From the NCBI GenBank assembly GCA_043228905.1, contig JBHGNT010000020.1, positions 13,268,001-13,332,000 on the forward strand: a stretch of 64,000 nucleotides of DNA. Reading direction: 5' to 3'. Below are positions 1-11,248 of this stretch, one piece after another (position 1 is the stretch's first letter; each line of letters starts with the position of its first letter). The notes beneath the pieces are model-generated. The model saw only the letters and a program-made list of their open reading frames with translations, had not been told where the DNA came from and did no database searches. The stretch comes from Azolla caroliniana. Lineage: Eukaryota > Polypodiophyta. The translations under genes and the position numbers were made by a program.

Positions 1-1889
1 ATCTTGACTCGCACATTCGGACAGGCCCCGTGCAGTTCCTCGGTGGCGCGCGTTGCTGCCCTTATTTTCCACCCGTGCTTGGTGTTGATCGGCCATTTGC
101 CCTTCTTATAGAAGTCCATGGACATCAAATTGATCTCCGATCCGTGGTCTACCAAAGCTATCACCGGTTCCTGGACATCGCCGATCTTCACCGGGGTTTC
201 CGTGGTCGCTCGGGCCCAGTGCGGTCTCGAATAGTGGCTTTCCGCCCACTCGTCTCCCAGCGCCATGTCGTCTAGGTGCGTCGTCCGTACTTCCACCGGT
301 CTTTCCGGTTCTGTCTCCGTTGACAGCCTCTTCCGTTTCACCAAGTCCACGATGGAGTCGTGGAACTCCTTCTTGGCGATTCCCAGCTCCTCCCGTAGCG
401 ACAGCTCCACCTTGCTGTCGAGGATCCGTTCCTCCAGGACCTTTCGTAAGTCCGTGGTTCTTTCTATCTCCGTCCCCAGACGGTACCCGCCCTTCTGGGG
501 TTTATCTTGCGTACCGGCCCCGCCGGCTTCGTCCCGTCGTGGCCCGGACCGGGTCTCGTATCGTTGTGAGGGCCCGGTCGTCCCGGGTTTCCCCACCCGC
601 TTCTCTTCTACTAGAGCCTCGTAGTTCCGGCAAGCGGCTTCCACGAAGCCCGTCTTTTCCTCGACCGGGTCGCTCCACCCGGTCATCTCCCGTACCCGTT
701 TCTCCGCACGGTCCGATTCCTCCCTCTTCATCCTCGTATCGGCAAGGCCTTCCAGCACCGTCGGCCAGAATCCGGCTTTGCTTCCTCTTCGGGCCTCGTT
801 GCCCCCGACTCGAATACCGGCCGACGCCGAGTAGTGGACGGTTTCCGCATGTCGGGCCGCCGCCTCTTCCATCAACCTCTTCATTCCGCCTCGCCCGTCG
901 TTTCGGTTTAGGGCCCTTCTCGTGTCGTTGGCGTGAACCCGGCCTTCCCATAGGTATACCACCCGGTTCTTCAGCGCCTCTGCGAAATCGCCGCAGTCTT
1001 TTCGGATGTGGCCGACCCCGTCGCACCACATGCACCTGTTCCCCGCCGCCGGCCGTCGGTCACGAGCAGGTCCTCCGCCTTCTCTGCGGGCTTGTGCGAT
1101 TTGGAGGTCTTTTATCGCCCTCGTCAGTTCCTCCAACGCAGCTCCTCCAGTCGTGCCTCTGATCACGCCGGTCGGAGCTGAACCGGATTCCAGCCACTCC
1201 CGAGTCTCTTCCCTTCGCACCGGCTGCGCCGGCTCGAGTATCCTCGCCGCGACTGAGCCCGACCCGGTTGCTCTGTCATCCTCCCATTCTCGCCGTTTGT
1301 CGAAACGGCCGCAGGCTCTCTTGACCGCCGCCCAGTCGGCTGTCAGCCCGTCTTCGGTTTCTAGCAGGGCGCCCACGTGACTCCGATCCCTCTCGTCAAC
1401 CGATTTGACGAACAGCAGGACCCGGCTTGTATCCAGGACCATCCTGTCAAGCGCCGAAAGGCGCGCGAAGTTCTCCTCGAACTCCCGGAGGAGTGCCGAC
1501 GCATTCCTTCCTTTCCCGGGAGACTCCACCCACTCCATGAAGCTTCGCTTCGAAAGCCGGAGCGCGTCGTCCAGTCCGTATTTTTCCAGGAGCCGACCTT
1601 CGAACTCCTCCCAGGTACGGCTCTCCGCCCGCACCTCGAGCACCTCCGCGTGGATGCTCGGCATCGCCACTCGGGGAAAACCGGCAAGACGCCTGTCTTC
1701 CGGAATGTCCCGCATTAACATTTCCGCACCGTAGGACGCCAGGTACTTCGTGGCATCTTTTCCGGTGAATCGACCGATCGTTCCGACGACCGCCTCAATA
1801 GCTCTATCGAGGGCGCCGGTGCCCTCGCGCGCGCTTACTATCCGATCCACGGCCGAAGCCATGGCCTCTGCAAGATCCGCCCCCTTCAT
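1..1889 (-). CDS. Ty3/gypsy-like gag-protease polyprotein, partial (runs off left edge)
   Basis: Reading the minus strand from the ATG at 1889 gives about 629 codons with no stop up to the window edge. The N-terminal ~280 residues look like a capsid region: basic and acidic helices, no membrane segment. A CCHC zinc knuckle (CMWCDGVGHIRKDC, residues 286-299) follows and would bind RNA. A charged linker of about 250 residues leads to a protease-like segment, where DHGSEIN (about residue 581) stands where retroviral-type aspartic proteases have D-S/T-G-A. The rest of pol should lie left of the window. The sequence is GC-rich compared with the flanking DNA. A primer site and LTR-like DNA lie just upstream. 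The absence of any stop suggests a recent insertion. Family assignment rests on domain order; the exact lineage is not fixed. Confidence 0.82.
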   Translation of the reverse strand, partial: MKGADLAEAMASAVDRIVSAREGTGALDRAIEAVVGTIGRFTGKDATKYLASYGAEMLMRDIPEDRRLAGFPRVAMPSIHAEVLEVRAESRTWEEFEGRLLEKYGLDDALRLSKRSFMEWVESPGKGRNASALLREFEENFARLSALDRMVLDTSRVLLFVKSVDERDRSHVGALLETEDGLTADWAAVKRACGRFDKRREWEDDRATGSGSVAARILEPAQPVRREETREWLESGSAPTGVIRGTTGGAALEELTRAIKDLQIAQARREGGGPARDRRPAAGNRCMWCDGVGHIRKDCGDFAEALKNRVVYLWEGRVHANDTRRALNRNDGRGGMKRLMEEAAARHAETVHYSASAGIRVGGNEARRGSKAGFWPTVLEGLADTRMKREESDRAEKRVREMTGWSDPVEEKTGFVEAACRNYEALVEEKRVGKPGTTGPSQRYETRSGPRRDEAGGAGTQDKPQKGGYRLGTEIERTTDLRKVLEERILDSKVELSLREELGIAKKEFHDSIVDLVKRKRLSTETEPERPVEVRTTHLDDMALGDEWAESHYSRPHWARATTETPVKIGDVQEPVIALVDHGSEINLMSMDFYKKGKWPINTKHGWKIRAATRATEELHGACPNVRVK

Positions 1890-1913
1890 TTCCTACTCTT
1901 CTGCCGCCTCTTT

Positions 1914-1929
1914 CACGTCGGGTTCACCA
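1914..1929 (-). promoter_or_regulatory. candidate tRNA primer-binding site of the gypsy-like element
   Basis: On the minus strand this reads TGGTGAACCCGACGTG, starting with the TGG expected to pair with a tRNA CCA end. It lies 25 bases before the gag ATG and 3 bases after a CCCCACA end typical of an LTR. I cannot name the tRNA. Confidence 0.5.
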
Positions 1930-1932
1930 AGA

Positions 1933-2560
1933 TGTGGGGTTTGCTACGCCCTTGCGTGCAGAAAGGAGGAGGGACCACGGGGGTCTTGGACCGAAGAGCA
2001 AGAGAGAGAGGAGTAAGAGAGAGAGACCCGATTACACAGAACCGAAGATTGCATAGGGACACGGCCCAACAAACAGAGATCACAAATAAACGCCGACGCA
2101 GATGGACGCAACAACGAAAGATATGTACTTATGAATGCAAGAAAATAACAGACTAAAGTATTACAACCCACGGTGGGGCACGAAATAGATACTAACGAAA
2201 ACGAACAGGGCGGCGAACAGATGCCGACCCCTGTATGTCGCGACGCACAGAAAGGGAAAACAGGTCGGAGGTGCTGCAGGACGCGCTCGGGGCGTTCCAC
2301 GGAACAGCGCAAGCCTCCTCGAAACCTGCACAGGTACGCGATGGAGCAGAAGACAGAGAAGGCAGGAGTGAGAGAGAAGCTCCGAAATCGGTTCGGCAGC
2401 ACTTCGTCCTCTCCGCGCGAGATACCCCACTTCTAGTCTTCCTCCTCCTTTTATAGCCCGTCAAGAGGCCGTTTGGCATTAACTGCATACCAACCGAATC
2501 TACCCACCTAGGATCCTCGTATGTACCTACTTCGACCTTAGGTACTTCTTGGCGCGCGTG
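1933..2560 (-). repeat. 5' LTR of the gypsy-like element (left edge inferred, right edge approximate)
   Basis: The DNA between the primer site and the LINE relic has LTR features on the minus strand: a TATAAAAGG box at 2447-2455, then a transcribed-looking purine/pyrimidine-rich leader, ending in ACA at 1933. The partner LTR lies outside the window, so the far boundary cannot be set by comparison. It must fall between the TATA box and the last recognisable LINE codons near 2620. Confidence 0.5.
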
Positions 2561-2619
2561 TGTGTGTAGAGCCGTTTCCCACGCCTTGTTCCTCCGATTC
2601 CTCTTGTGGGCGGTTTTCT

Positions 2620-3803
2620 TCACGACAACGTGCTTTCCATACATACCACAGGGTGAAGCTTGCGATTAGCATCCAAATTTCCGGGAACCTAGGGGATGCG
2701 GATTGCAAGCCTCTCTCAAAATGAATCTTGCCGATTTTGCCTCTCATGCATACGTAGCACCAACTATCTGCATTGAAGGCGTCTGTCCACCTATCAACGG
2801 AGTGATCAATCCATGTCGTAGCACTCCACGATGTTGTTCCTTCCACTTCACATGTCTCAAGGAGGCGAGTCACTCTATCCCATATCTTTTGAGCTTGAGG
2901 GCAATCCCACAGATAGTGCCTCAGAGTCTCAATAGGTGAATGGTAAAGTGGGCAGCCTAACCGGCCGCCACGTTTATCTAGCCATTCGCCAACAGGAAAC
3001 ACATTATGACCGATTTGCCACCAAAAAAACTTTATCTTTTCCGGCATGTGGAGACACCAGAGACCCTTCCAAAAGGTAATGAGCACCTCATCAGGGATGC
3101 CCAATGTACACAAACCATTGCGTAAGGGGCCATCTAGTTGCAGTTGAAAAGTCCGGTCCAGTTTAGTGTTGTACTCAAAGAAATGGCGAAATTTGTCATC
3201 ATGTTTCCACCTGAAATCCCCTAGGTCCCATTCTAATTCGACAAGGGGACGACAACCATATACCCATAACTTCCAATGGGGTTCCACCTTAGCAACATCC
3301 GCGTCTGTCTTCCAGATGTTATCAACCTACGCCACCATGCGGATTGGGTGCCAAGAGCCCCTACTCTGACTCTCCCCAAAAATTGTATGTCTTCCTGATC
3401 CTCTCACGCCCTTCAACAACTTAACCATTCCAGCCTAATCAAAGAGCTCGAACCAAGCATCTTCTCTCACCTCCCCCATTGGAACCCTATCAACTGCCTC
3501 AACTATCAATCTCTGCATTTTCATGGCTCCCTTGAGGGGAGGGAATGGGACCTCCTGGGCTCCTCCTAAAGCCACCGCGCATCTCCAATCATCTATAGAG
3601 TGGAGCCCTGTTTGCGCCAGCTTTCCCCGTGCTAGGCCCTTAAGCTGCTCTAACATCATGTCGTCACCTGTTTGCACCTGAGGGTTCCAGAATAATGGTT
3701 GTCTAGACCACTTGATGAGTGTCTCCGACGTGTGCTTGACCAAGTAGGGATCAACTATTGATTGAATTAGCACGAGCACGGTGTGAAGAAGAACGTAATG
3801 CAA
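2620..3803 (-). pseudogene. LINE (non-LTR retrotransposon) relic, 3' end of ORF2 with zf-RVT domain
   Basis: The minus strand encodes the C-terminal part of a plant LINE reverse-transcriptase protein. One frame runs from 3803 to about 2620 but has at least two in-frame stops (near 3434 and 3310). The clearest part is the zf-RVT-like region (about 3100-2640): KIKFFWWQ, a CPLY...ETLRHYLWDCPQAQ zinc-binding-like stretch and WYVWKARC near the end. The catalytic reverse-transcriptase core and endonuclease are absent, which fits an old truncated copy. The LTR of the adjacent gypsy-like element cuts it at its 3' end. Confidence 0.75.
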
Positions 3804-3981
3804 ACAACACTTAAGTATGTGTTTCTATATTGATTGGTCGAGTTAAATCCCTTTGTTTTTTTCTATTCCATTAGAAAGCTTTTTCCAAGACCTCACATAT
3901 ATAGTGTGGTAAAACGTATGTGCAAATATGCTAGTTCTTGCATGAATGTGTTTATGTGCATTTAGATTAATGAGAAAACAA

Positions 3982-4254
3982 ATAATGAAAAAGTAAGGAA
4001 ATAGTTCTAGTTAACTAAGGGCTTCATATTGATATTAACCACAATTAGCATAACGATAATGAAAAAGTAAGTGAAGACTTTTAGTTAACTAAGGGCTTCA
4101 TATTAACCATAATTAGCATAATGATAATGCAAAAGTAAGCAAATACTTCTAGTTAACTAGAGGCTTCATATTAACTACAATTATAATGAAAAAGTAAGCA
4201 AATACGTCTAGTTAACTAAGGGCTTCATGTTAACCACAATTAGCATAATGATAA
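3982..4254. repeat. degenerate tandem repeat, about 59-73 bp x 4
   Basis: Four copies of a unit beginning ATAATGAAAAAGTAAG and containing AGTTAACTAAGGGCTTCAT start near 3982, 4055, 4124 and 4183. Copies differ by substitutions and small deletions. Confidence 0.85.
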
Positions 4255-5049
4255 TTTTATAAAACACGTTAACTATTCTCTTGTAGTAGAGGTCTTGGCC
4301 CTTGGGTTAAAAGGTAAAAACTTGTGTCATATAGTGTATCTTCATTATTTATTGGTATGTTAACACGAAATTTCTCATGTTGTATGTTGTGTATCTTTTG
4401 CAAATTTTAAAGTGATCACATGTTTGGAAATACATATATACTCATCGTTCCTTTAGCTTGTCTATATTCAACATTGGTGATACGTCGACTTACCTTTTCC
4501 TTCAGCTAAAGTGGATCACTTATCTTATTCCAAGTCACGCCATTTGGTGCATGAGTAATCTCATTAGTGAATGTTGCGCACCAGAAAGGGTGGGCTAGCT
4601 TTTATTTCCGCAACTAACCAAGACATTCACTTCAATGAGAAGTACAATGATGAGGCAAAAGTATAATGTACAAGTGTAGCAGGTCATGCCTAGAGACATG
4701 TGAACATCGATGAATCATCAACAAGGCGAGAGTAGTGATGCAAGGGCCCATATGGCGGCAAGATAGATACATCTAGCTACCCACGGCTGTTTTTTATAAC
4801 AATGAGTAGAAGTGAATTGGGATTTAGGTTCATCATGGAAAGTTAACATCCTTTTGTATCATGTATGCATGTGTGTGGCGAGGGGTGGTGATGTAGGAGG
4901 CCATGTAAGTGATTTGACACACATACATCTACAAATAGCTTTGCAAGGAAAGGTGAGTTGTTGGCCGAAAAATAATATTAACATTGTGTTTTGTCTCGTC
5001 TTGTGTGTAGCTTGTGCAAGACATTTGCGTGGCGGTGGATATCGTGTTA

Positions 5050-5309
5050 TGTACACAACACACACACACATATACCATAAATACACAAAAATACATAGAT
5101 ACATAGATACATGGATACATAGATACATGGATACATAGATACATAAATAGAGACATACATACATACATACATACATATAGACACACATGCTTGATGCATA
5201 TAGACATACATAAACAAATAGATACTTAGATACATACATACATGATACACAGACAGACAGACAGGCAGACGCGCGCGCGCACGCACACACACGCACGCAT
5301 GCACATACA

Positions 5310-5341
<32 letters not shown>

Positions 5342-5396
5342 GACACACATACTTGATGCATATAGGCATACATAAACACATGGATACATAGATACA
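5050..5396. repeat. compound microsatellite (ACAT/GATACATA/ACAC)
   Basis: Long runs of ACAT and ATACATAG units, with ACAG and GCGCAC stretches between them. Two related blocks around 5150-5230 and 5300-5390 share the segment TATAGACACACAT-CTTGATGCATATAG, so the block itself was duplicated. Confidence 0.9.
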
Positions 5397-5592
5397 TGCT
5401 TTAAAGAATGATGCGGAAAATTAGAGACACTGTGAAATAATTTAGGGACCTAAAAAAGCTTCAGTTTTTTATTATTTCGTTTTCGTCTTTCCTATTTAAT
5501 TAATTATTTTAATAAGACAAGAAGGCAAAAAAAGAAAAAAGAAAAACGAAACGAAAAAGCAGATAAATAAGAAAAAGAAGAAATCGCGTGGG

Positions 5593-5956
5593 AACGTGGC
5601 CGCCACGCTTGCCAATCAAATAGCGGAGAAGCGGCGTGGCGTGGAGTCTCTCATCCTCACGCCGCCACGTGGTGGTCGTCACCTCCCACGTGTCGATCTC
5701 CCATTGGAGCACAGACCGGTCGAGGCCCCACGTGGCACCTTCCGATTCGCCCCCACCGCAGGCGGCTCTATCACGAGAGGAAAGCATTTTCCCTGCAGCG
5801 CGCTGACGTGTGCGGCGCTGGTTCGCATTCTCTGAAAAGGAGGCGGGAATTTGGAAGGATGACGTGGCGGCCGATGATTGGCGGCCCCGCGCGGGCTTTC
5901 TATCCCCCTGCTGATGACGTGGACAGGAGGCGTAACATTATATATACATATATAAG
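5593..5956 (+). promoter_or_regulatory. promoter with seven ACGTG (G-box/ABRE-like) motifs and a TATA box
   Basis: A GC-rich 360-bp stretch holds ACGTG cores at about 5594 (AACGTGGC), 5665 (CCACGTGG), 5686 (CCACGTGTC), 5729 (CACGTGG), 5804 (TGACGTGT), 5860 (TGACGTGGC) and 5915 (TGACGTGG). A TATATAAG box follows at 5949-5956. Such clusters are binding sites for plant bZIP (ABF/ABI5) and bHLH factors in abscisic-acid or light responses. The box points into the transcript-like leader of the gene at 7357. Confidence 0.7.
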
Positions 5957-6002
5957 TGGCCACGCTGCACTTTCTCTCTCCTCTCTCTTCTTCTTGATCC
6001 GC

Positions 6003-7000
6003 CATCGCCACACTCAGACAAAGCTTCCCTCAGAAGCTTCCCCGATCGCCATCGCCACACTCAGACAAAAGCTTCTCTCAGAAGCTTCCCCGATCGCCAT
6101 CGCCACTCTCAGCCAAAAGCTTCTTGCAGAAGCTTCCCCCCCCTCATCGTCTCCATTCCTCTCAGAAGAAGCTTTACCATCAATTCTCATCCGCCGCGAT
6201 CTGACGAATCTTCTGCCAGGAAGCTTCTTGTAAGGTCCATCTCCATCTCCATCGGCCGCAATCCTCCCTCTCCGAAGCTTTCCTTTTCCATCGCCACAGC
6301 ACCGAAGAAACTTCTCTCCTGCGCGTTGCATAATCTCTCTCCATCGCCACCGGAAAGGAAAGGAGAAGGTTTCTCTCAGAAGCTTTTCCATCATTCCTAC
6401 CCCTCCACAATCAAAATCCTTATAGCAGAAGCTTTGCGTAATTCCCATTGCCACAAGAAGAAGCTCCCCCCTCAGAAGCTTTTCCCAATGTTTCCATCGC
6501 CACAGACAGAAGAGAATTTCCTCCAAGTTTTTGTTTCCTTGCACAAAGAAAACTTCATTCAAAAGCTTTGCTGCCGTCTCCTCCTTATTCACTGAGTCGA
6601 GGGAGCTTACCCCAAAAGCTTTCGTTTTCCTTTCATCGCCAGAACATCAGCAAGTTTCCCTGCCATTGCCACAACGTCGGAAGCTTCGTCATATCCAAAA
6701 CCGAAGAACATTATTTTCTAAGAAACTATTTTGCACCGGTGTCGCAGAAACTTGCCAAAGCATTTCCGGCATCGGAACTACAAAGCTTTCCTGCAGTCGA
6801 CACAGCAGACATGATTTGTTAGAAGCTTTCTTGCATTTTCACCGCCTCGACAGAAGCTTTCTTGCCATCTTGTCCATGTTCAAAATCTTTTGTTTAACGG
6901 AGCTTCTCAAAACACAATCTTTCTTTATCGCAGCTTCCGAAAGGGAAGCTTTCCTTCATGGCAGCTTCCAAATAGAAGCTAACTTCTCGGTTCTGTCAAT
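6003..7000 (+). repeat. degenerate repeat array built on AAGCTTC and CCATCGCCAC
   Basis: The first ~140 bp are three clear copies of a ~57-bp unit (GCCATCGCCAC, then CAGACAAAAGCTTC, then CAGAAGCTTCCCC). Downstream the unit decays, but CATCGCCA and GAAGCTT/AAGCTTT keep recurring to about 6990. I count more than 20 AGCTT cores in about 1 kb, where a handful of 5-mers at most would be expected by chance. The array lies between the TATA box at 5949 and the start codon at 7357, so it is probably leader or first-intron sequence. No plausible protein is encoded. Confidence 0.75.
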
Positions 7001-7356
7001 GCCAAAGCAGCCTTTTCTAAAATTATTTTTGCGGCCATTGCTTGTACACAGCAGAAACTTCGCTCAGAAGTAGTTTTCCCCCTTTATCACAATATACACA
7101 TTCGTTGCTATTGAAACTGCATATCCGCCGACGCTACCAGATGGTGGCTATTTAATTGGTCATCGGAAGCCATTGTCAAAGAAAGTTTTTCTTGCTCCAT
7201 AGATTCCATATAAGCCACGGAAGTCTTCCTCTTATTTCAAGGCTAACCAACTCGCTACCTCTAATCCAGCTCAAACACCACAGCCAGTACAAAAGATTTT
7301 TTCACCAGAATAGTAAATAGACGGGAGACGTCTCTCTCTCTCTCTCTCTCTTAGTC

Positions 7357-7864
7357 ATGGCTTTCCCTAACTCTAAACCTGATGCAAATCCTGCTGCATA
7401 CGTTCACATGGTGAAGCACCTGATCTAATATTCGTTTCTTCCTTTCTCTCTATCATTTCTTTCGTAACAAGGCGTTAATTCTTTTTCCCTAAATCATTTG
7501 TGCAGGTTCATAATCTCATCGAGCAGTGCCTTGTTCTTTTCATGAATCGAGAAGAGTGCATGGCTGCCCTAGCGGAACATGCTCATGTCAAACCTCTCAT
7601 CACGTCCACAGGCAAGCCTCCATTTCAATAGACTTTGTTTATTTCTTGCAGCTATATCGTATCTTTCTGTTTGGTGTATGTGTGGCGCATGAACATTGAA
7701 ACTATATGTTTTCTTCTACAGTCTGGGACGAGCTCGAGAAGACTAACAGAGCTTTTTTTGTTGACTACAATGATCGAATTCGAGGCCGTCCGCAGCATTC
7801 AAAAGGCAGACTGCAGTCTCTCAAATTGTCTCGCAGTGATGAGAACGCAGAGAATCGTCAGTGA
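7357..7864 (+). CDS. small plant-specific protein, TIGR01589 (A_thal_3526) type, three exons
   Basis: Splicing 7357-7410, 7506-7611 and 7722-7864 gives 100 residues. The core matches the short plant-only domain TIGR01589: YVHM-VHNLIEQCLVLFMNREECM, then HVKPLITSTVWDELEKTNRAFF. Function of the family is unknown; no membrane segment or signal peptide is seen, so it is probably soluble. Intron 1 is GT-AG (95 bp). Intron 2 (110 bp) appears to use a GC donor (CACAG/GCAAGC) with a normal AG acceptor, because only this choice joins ...TST to VWDELE in frame. The start codon follows a (TC)n tract, a usual plant 5' leader feature. The ACGTG-rich promoter 1.4 kb upstream suggests stress or hormone control. 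The basic C-terminal tail (RGRPQHSKGR) is not part of the domain. Confidence 0.83.
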
Positions 7865-9579
7865 TGCAGTTTAAGTCCAAAGTTCAAATCCGTTCAGAAG
7901 TTTTTAGTAGCGATCACATTGAAGAATGAAAGATTGGATACATAAATCTGTCAGCTCTTTGCCTCTCTATTTGGCATTGTGTACTTCTGATTGGAAAGTC
8001 CCTAAATAAATAAATAAATATATATACAGATGAAAAATAAACAAGTTTCAATATGGCTTGTTGCCGTCATATGAATAATTTTTTGTGTTTCTCACCTTAC
8101 AAAATTGAGATAGATGATATTCCTAATACAGTGTAGCATCTTAAGATTTGTGGTTTATAAGCTCTTTATTAGGATATGGACACATTTCACACTGTAATCA
8201 TGAAGATTGCATGTGGATTGATCATGTGCAAGTTTGAGAGCTTGACCCTGATCAATTGTACTCATATGGACATTGATGGAGAAGGGGAGGTTGTTCAGAC
8301 AAAATTCAAATGTTGTTGCCCCTGTCAAGTGTATTTTCAAGTTTTCTTCTTAATGCTGTCTTACTTCTGATGGAAATTAAAGTTAGGGTATAACATCATT
8401 ATATTTTTGGTTTGAGCTTCTTCTAAAGTTTATGAAAACTCATGACATTCTGCATCGGTTGCACATAAGTTGTTGATCTCTTGCTGAACTTGAACTAGAT
8501 TCTAAACACTAGAAGCACCATTATTTTCAGAATGTTGCGCACTTAATTCGCAACACATGCATCCTGATATATCATACATCTAGGAATAAGAAATTCACAT
8601 GCCTTTGAACGACGGACAAATTAGACATGATTAGTGCAAAAAACGAAAGGTTAAATAAATTAATTTGCAGAACTCGTTTGTTGTAGGGAGAAATTAGAGC
8701 ATACAAAAGCCAGGTTAGAGGTATACCATATATGGCGTTAAACTCTTTTGGTTAAGGCTACTTCCCGTTACTTCGAAGAAGTAACTCCTCTATAAAGTCT
8801 ACCCATGACATTTGGTCTCCTTTTTTAATACATAGTTTATGACTGGACAAACCCCCGCGAATACCTTGTCTGAGGGATGGGTATAAACAAATTCAGTTCA
8901 GTCCTACCTCTTTTCTCTGTCGAGATTATCTTCTTTGTCTGTTTCATTTTGTAAGCAACAGCAATAAATATAATTGATGAATGGTCCATGACATTTTGGC
9001 CTCCTTTTTATTAATAATTTTGTATTTCCGACAGAAGGTGTGAAAACACATCAGAAATGAGGGTAAAGGCATTTATTTATTTCGTTTAAATGTACCGATT
9101 TATTAAAGGCAACGCCTTTGTTATTTCGCTTGAAAGTCACTTCATCATATATCGGGATGAGCACAAACTTAATTAGATAGTTCTACGTCAAAGAGAATAA
9201 TCACACCGCTTGTTAGTTTATGGCGTGACTGAACATATTGATCCATATACATATCACAGATATGAAGGATGTGGGTTCGCAATCTGTTGGTGCAAAAATG
9301 GAAGAAGATAGATGGCAAGGGCCTAAGAAAGAAACATCTTGTAATGCAAAATCTGGTCTTTTTCTATTGTTTAGCGTGTAGGGCTTTTTTACAGTTTATA
9401 AGGTAAAGAAGTGGAAAAATGATAACAAAGTAATGTGGTCAGACGCCTTGGTGTCTAGCTTAAAACCCAAGCAAATGAGTGGTCATCTTGAGTTTGATTC
9501 TGAATTGGTACATTCTCCTCTCTTGTCCGCATAAATAAGACATTGGTTTATCTAAACAAACCACATTTTCTTCGTCTCC

Positions 9580-9622
9580 ATATATATATATATATATATA
9601 TTATATGTATATATATATATAT
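9580..9622. repeat. (TA)n microsatellite
   Basis: Runs of TA interrupted once by TTATATG. Confidence 0.95.
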
Positions 9623-11093
9623 CATGTTTATATTATAGCGATAATGAATTTATTGTCGATTTAATGCGAATAAGAAAGGTGCACTTTCTTCATGAAAGTG
9701 CTGAAAGGTTTATTATGCCACATTTAGGAGCCCTTGGCCAACGTTAACCATTCAACATATAAGATAAGAATCCTTTTACATTCAAGATATAAGGTTTTAA
9801 GAATAAGGCTAACCATTGAAGGTTTTTTTTAAGGAAAAGGCTAGTTTTTTTGACAAAGACATGGTTGTTCATGCCTTTATTGTTCACCTCCTTAGATTAG
9901 GTCCTCTTTATGCATTCAATTTAATGACCACTACGTGGATTTCCACTTGTAAAGCTACAATGCAATCACTAAAGCTGCTTGTGGACGGAGATTTCCATTC
10001 AATGCCATTGTAGGCTTTATCAAAGCCAAATTTGAAGCAAATGATTTTATGCTAGCCTTTTCAACATATGTATTACCTGCCTTAAAGCAATGATGCATCA
10101 TAATCAACATTTGATCGACGAATCCTTTTTGTTCATGGAGGACCCATCTATGTATGTATATTATCATAGGATTTTTCGACAATTCTTAGCAATGCTTCAT
10201 GGTAACTGTGTTTATTAAATCAATTTGTAAATAGTTATAATGTACACGTACCTTTGTTGGCCAAGGAAGAGTGCCATGACAAAGTGAATCAATCCCAATG
10301 ATTGAGGAGATGAAGGGAAATGTTGTTTAGAAAGATGTTGAAACACTAACGAAATAGCCAATGTCAACCATGAGTTTTTTGCTTTGGGGAGGATACACTT
10401 GCATGTACTTTAGATGTTTGTTAATTGAGTTTTGTTTTCCTTGATTTAGAGGTAACTTGTTCATGAGTTAAACATTAGGAGTATTTCTAGTGGAATTATT
10501 GGAGTACATTTGAACCCCTTCAAGATTGCCTTCTTGTAATGGAATTGTTCTTGGTTTGTAGATTTGAGGAAAACTTTCAAAATGATTGATTTTCTTGTAG
10601 TAGTAAAAATTATGATATTTAAATGCCACTTATATGCATTCTCTATGCATCATTTTATTTTCATGAATTTGCTAATACTTAAAAAAATAAGCTTTTTGAA
10701 GATATTCTTGATTTGCTATTGCTAATTAACACAGTAGGTAGGTAGACTCTAGAATCGTCTCCCAAAATGAAATGATGGTTCTCTATCCACATATTACGAT
10801 ATTTATGTTAGAGTGCCCTCTTAGTGCAATATGGGCGTCTCTTGTCAAACTTTGCCCATTTTATTATTACGCCATTTGTAGCATTGTACATATCATAATA
10901 TATCTTCAACATAGTTTTTTGGTTTTTCTTGTTTCTTGGTTCATGACACTCGATAATCATGCATGAGGATGTTACACAAAGTTCTTGATGTGACCACCTC
11001 TTTCTTGCCTAATGCACGTGGAATAGTTAGGCAAGGCCGGTGACAATCATACACATACTCCATCCATGTGGTCTCACACCCGTAGACTAGGCA

Positions 11094-11248
11094 TGGATCA
11101 TTTTTTGTAGCTTCATCTTTAAGAAATCTTGAAGCTTGAATATTAATATTGCTATTTGATATTCAAATAATGGATCATTTTTTGTAGCTTCATCTTTAAG
11201 AAATCTTAAAGCTTGAATATTAATATTACTATTTGATATTCAAATAAT
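11094..11248. repeat. tandem duplication of a 77-bp unit
   Basis: Two nearly identical copies start with TGGATCATTTTTTGTAGC at 11094 and 11171 and end with ATTCAAATAAT; they differ at only a few bases. The unit is AT-rich and contains the palindrome-like AATATTAATATT. Confidence 0.9.

Larger units (their letters stand above)
3804..5589. other. intergenic DNA, no gene seen
   Basis: AT-rich DNA without a credible coding frame. It holds the tandem repeat at 3982-4254 and the microsatellite block at 5050-5396; translations of the latter are only Met/Tyr/Cys/Val runs. Confidence 0.7.

Noticed and set aside
320-1162. 280-codon plus-strand frame in the first kilobase
   Set aside because: It is the antisense of the gag-protease frame, which has a zinc knuckle and a longer open span; the plus translation is low-complexity Ser/Pro/Arg.
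1933-2650. LTR spanning 1933-2650 on the strength of TGTGG...CCACA ends
   Set aside because: The sequence at 2620-2650 still encodes the LINE motif WYVWKARC, so the LTR must end before it.
4859-5397. Tyr/Cys/Val-rich minus-strand frames
   Set aside because: They are translations of ACAT microsatellites.
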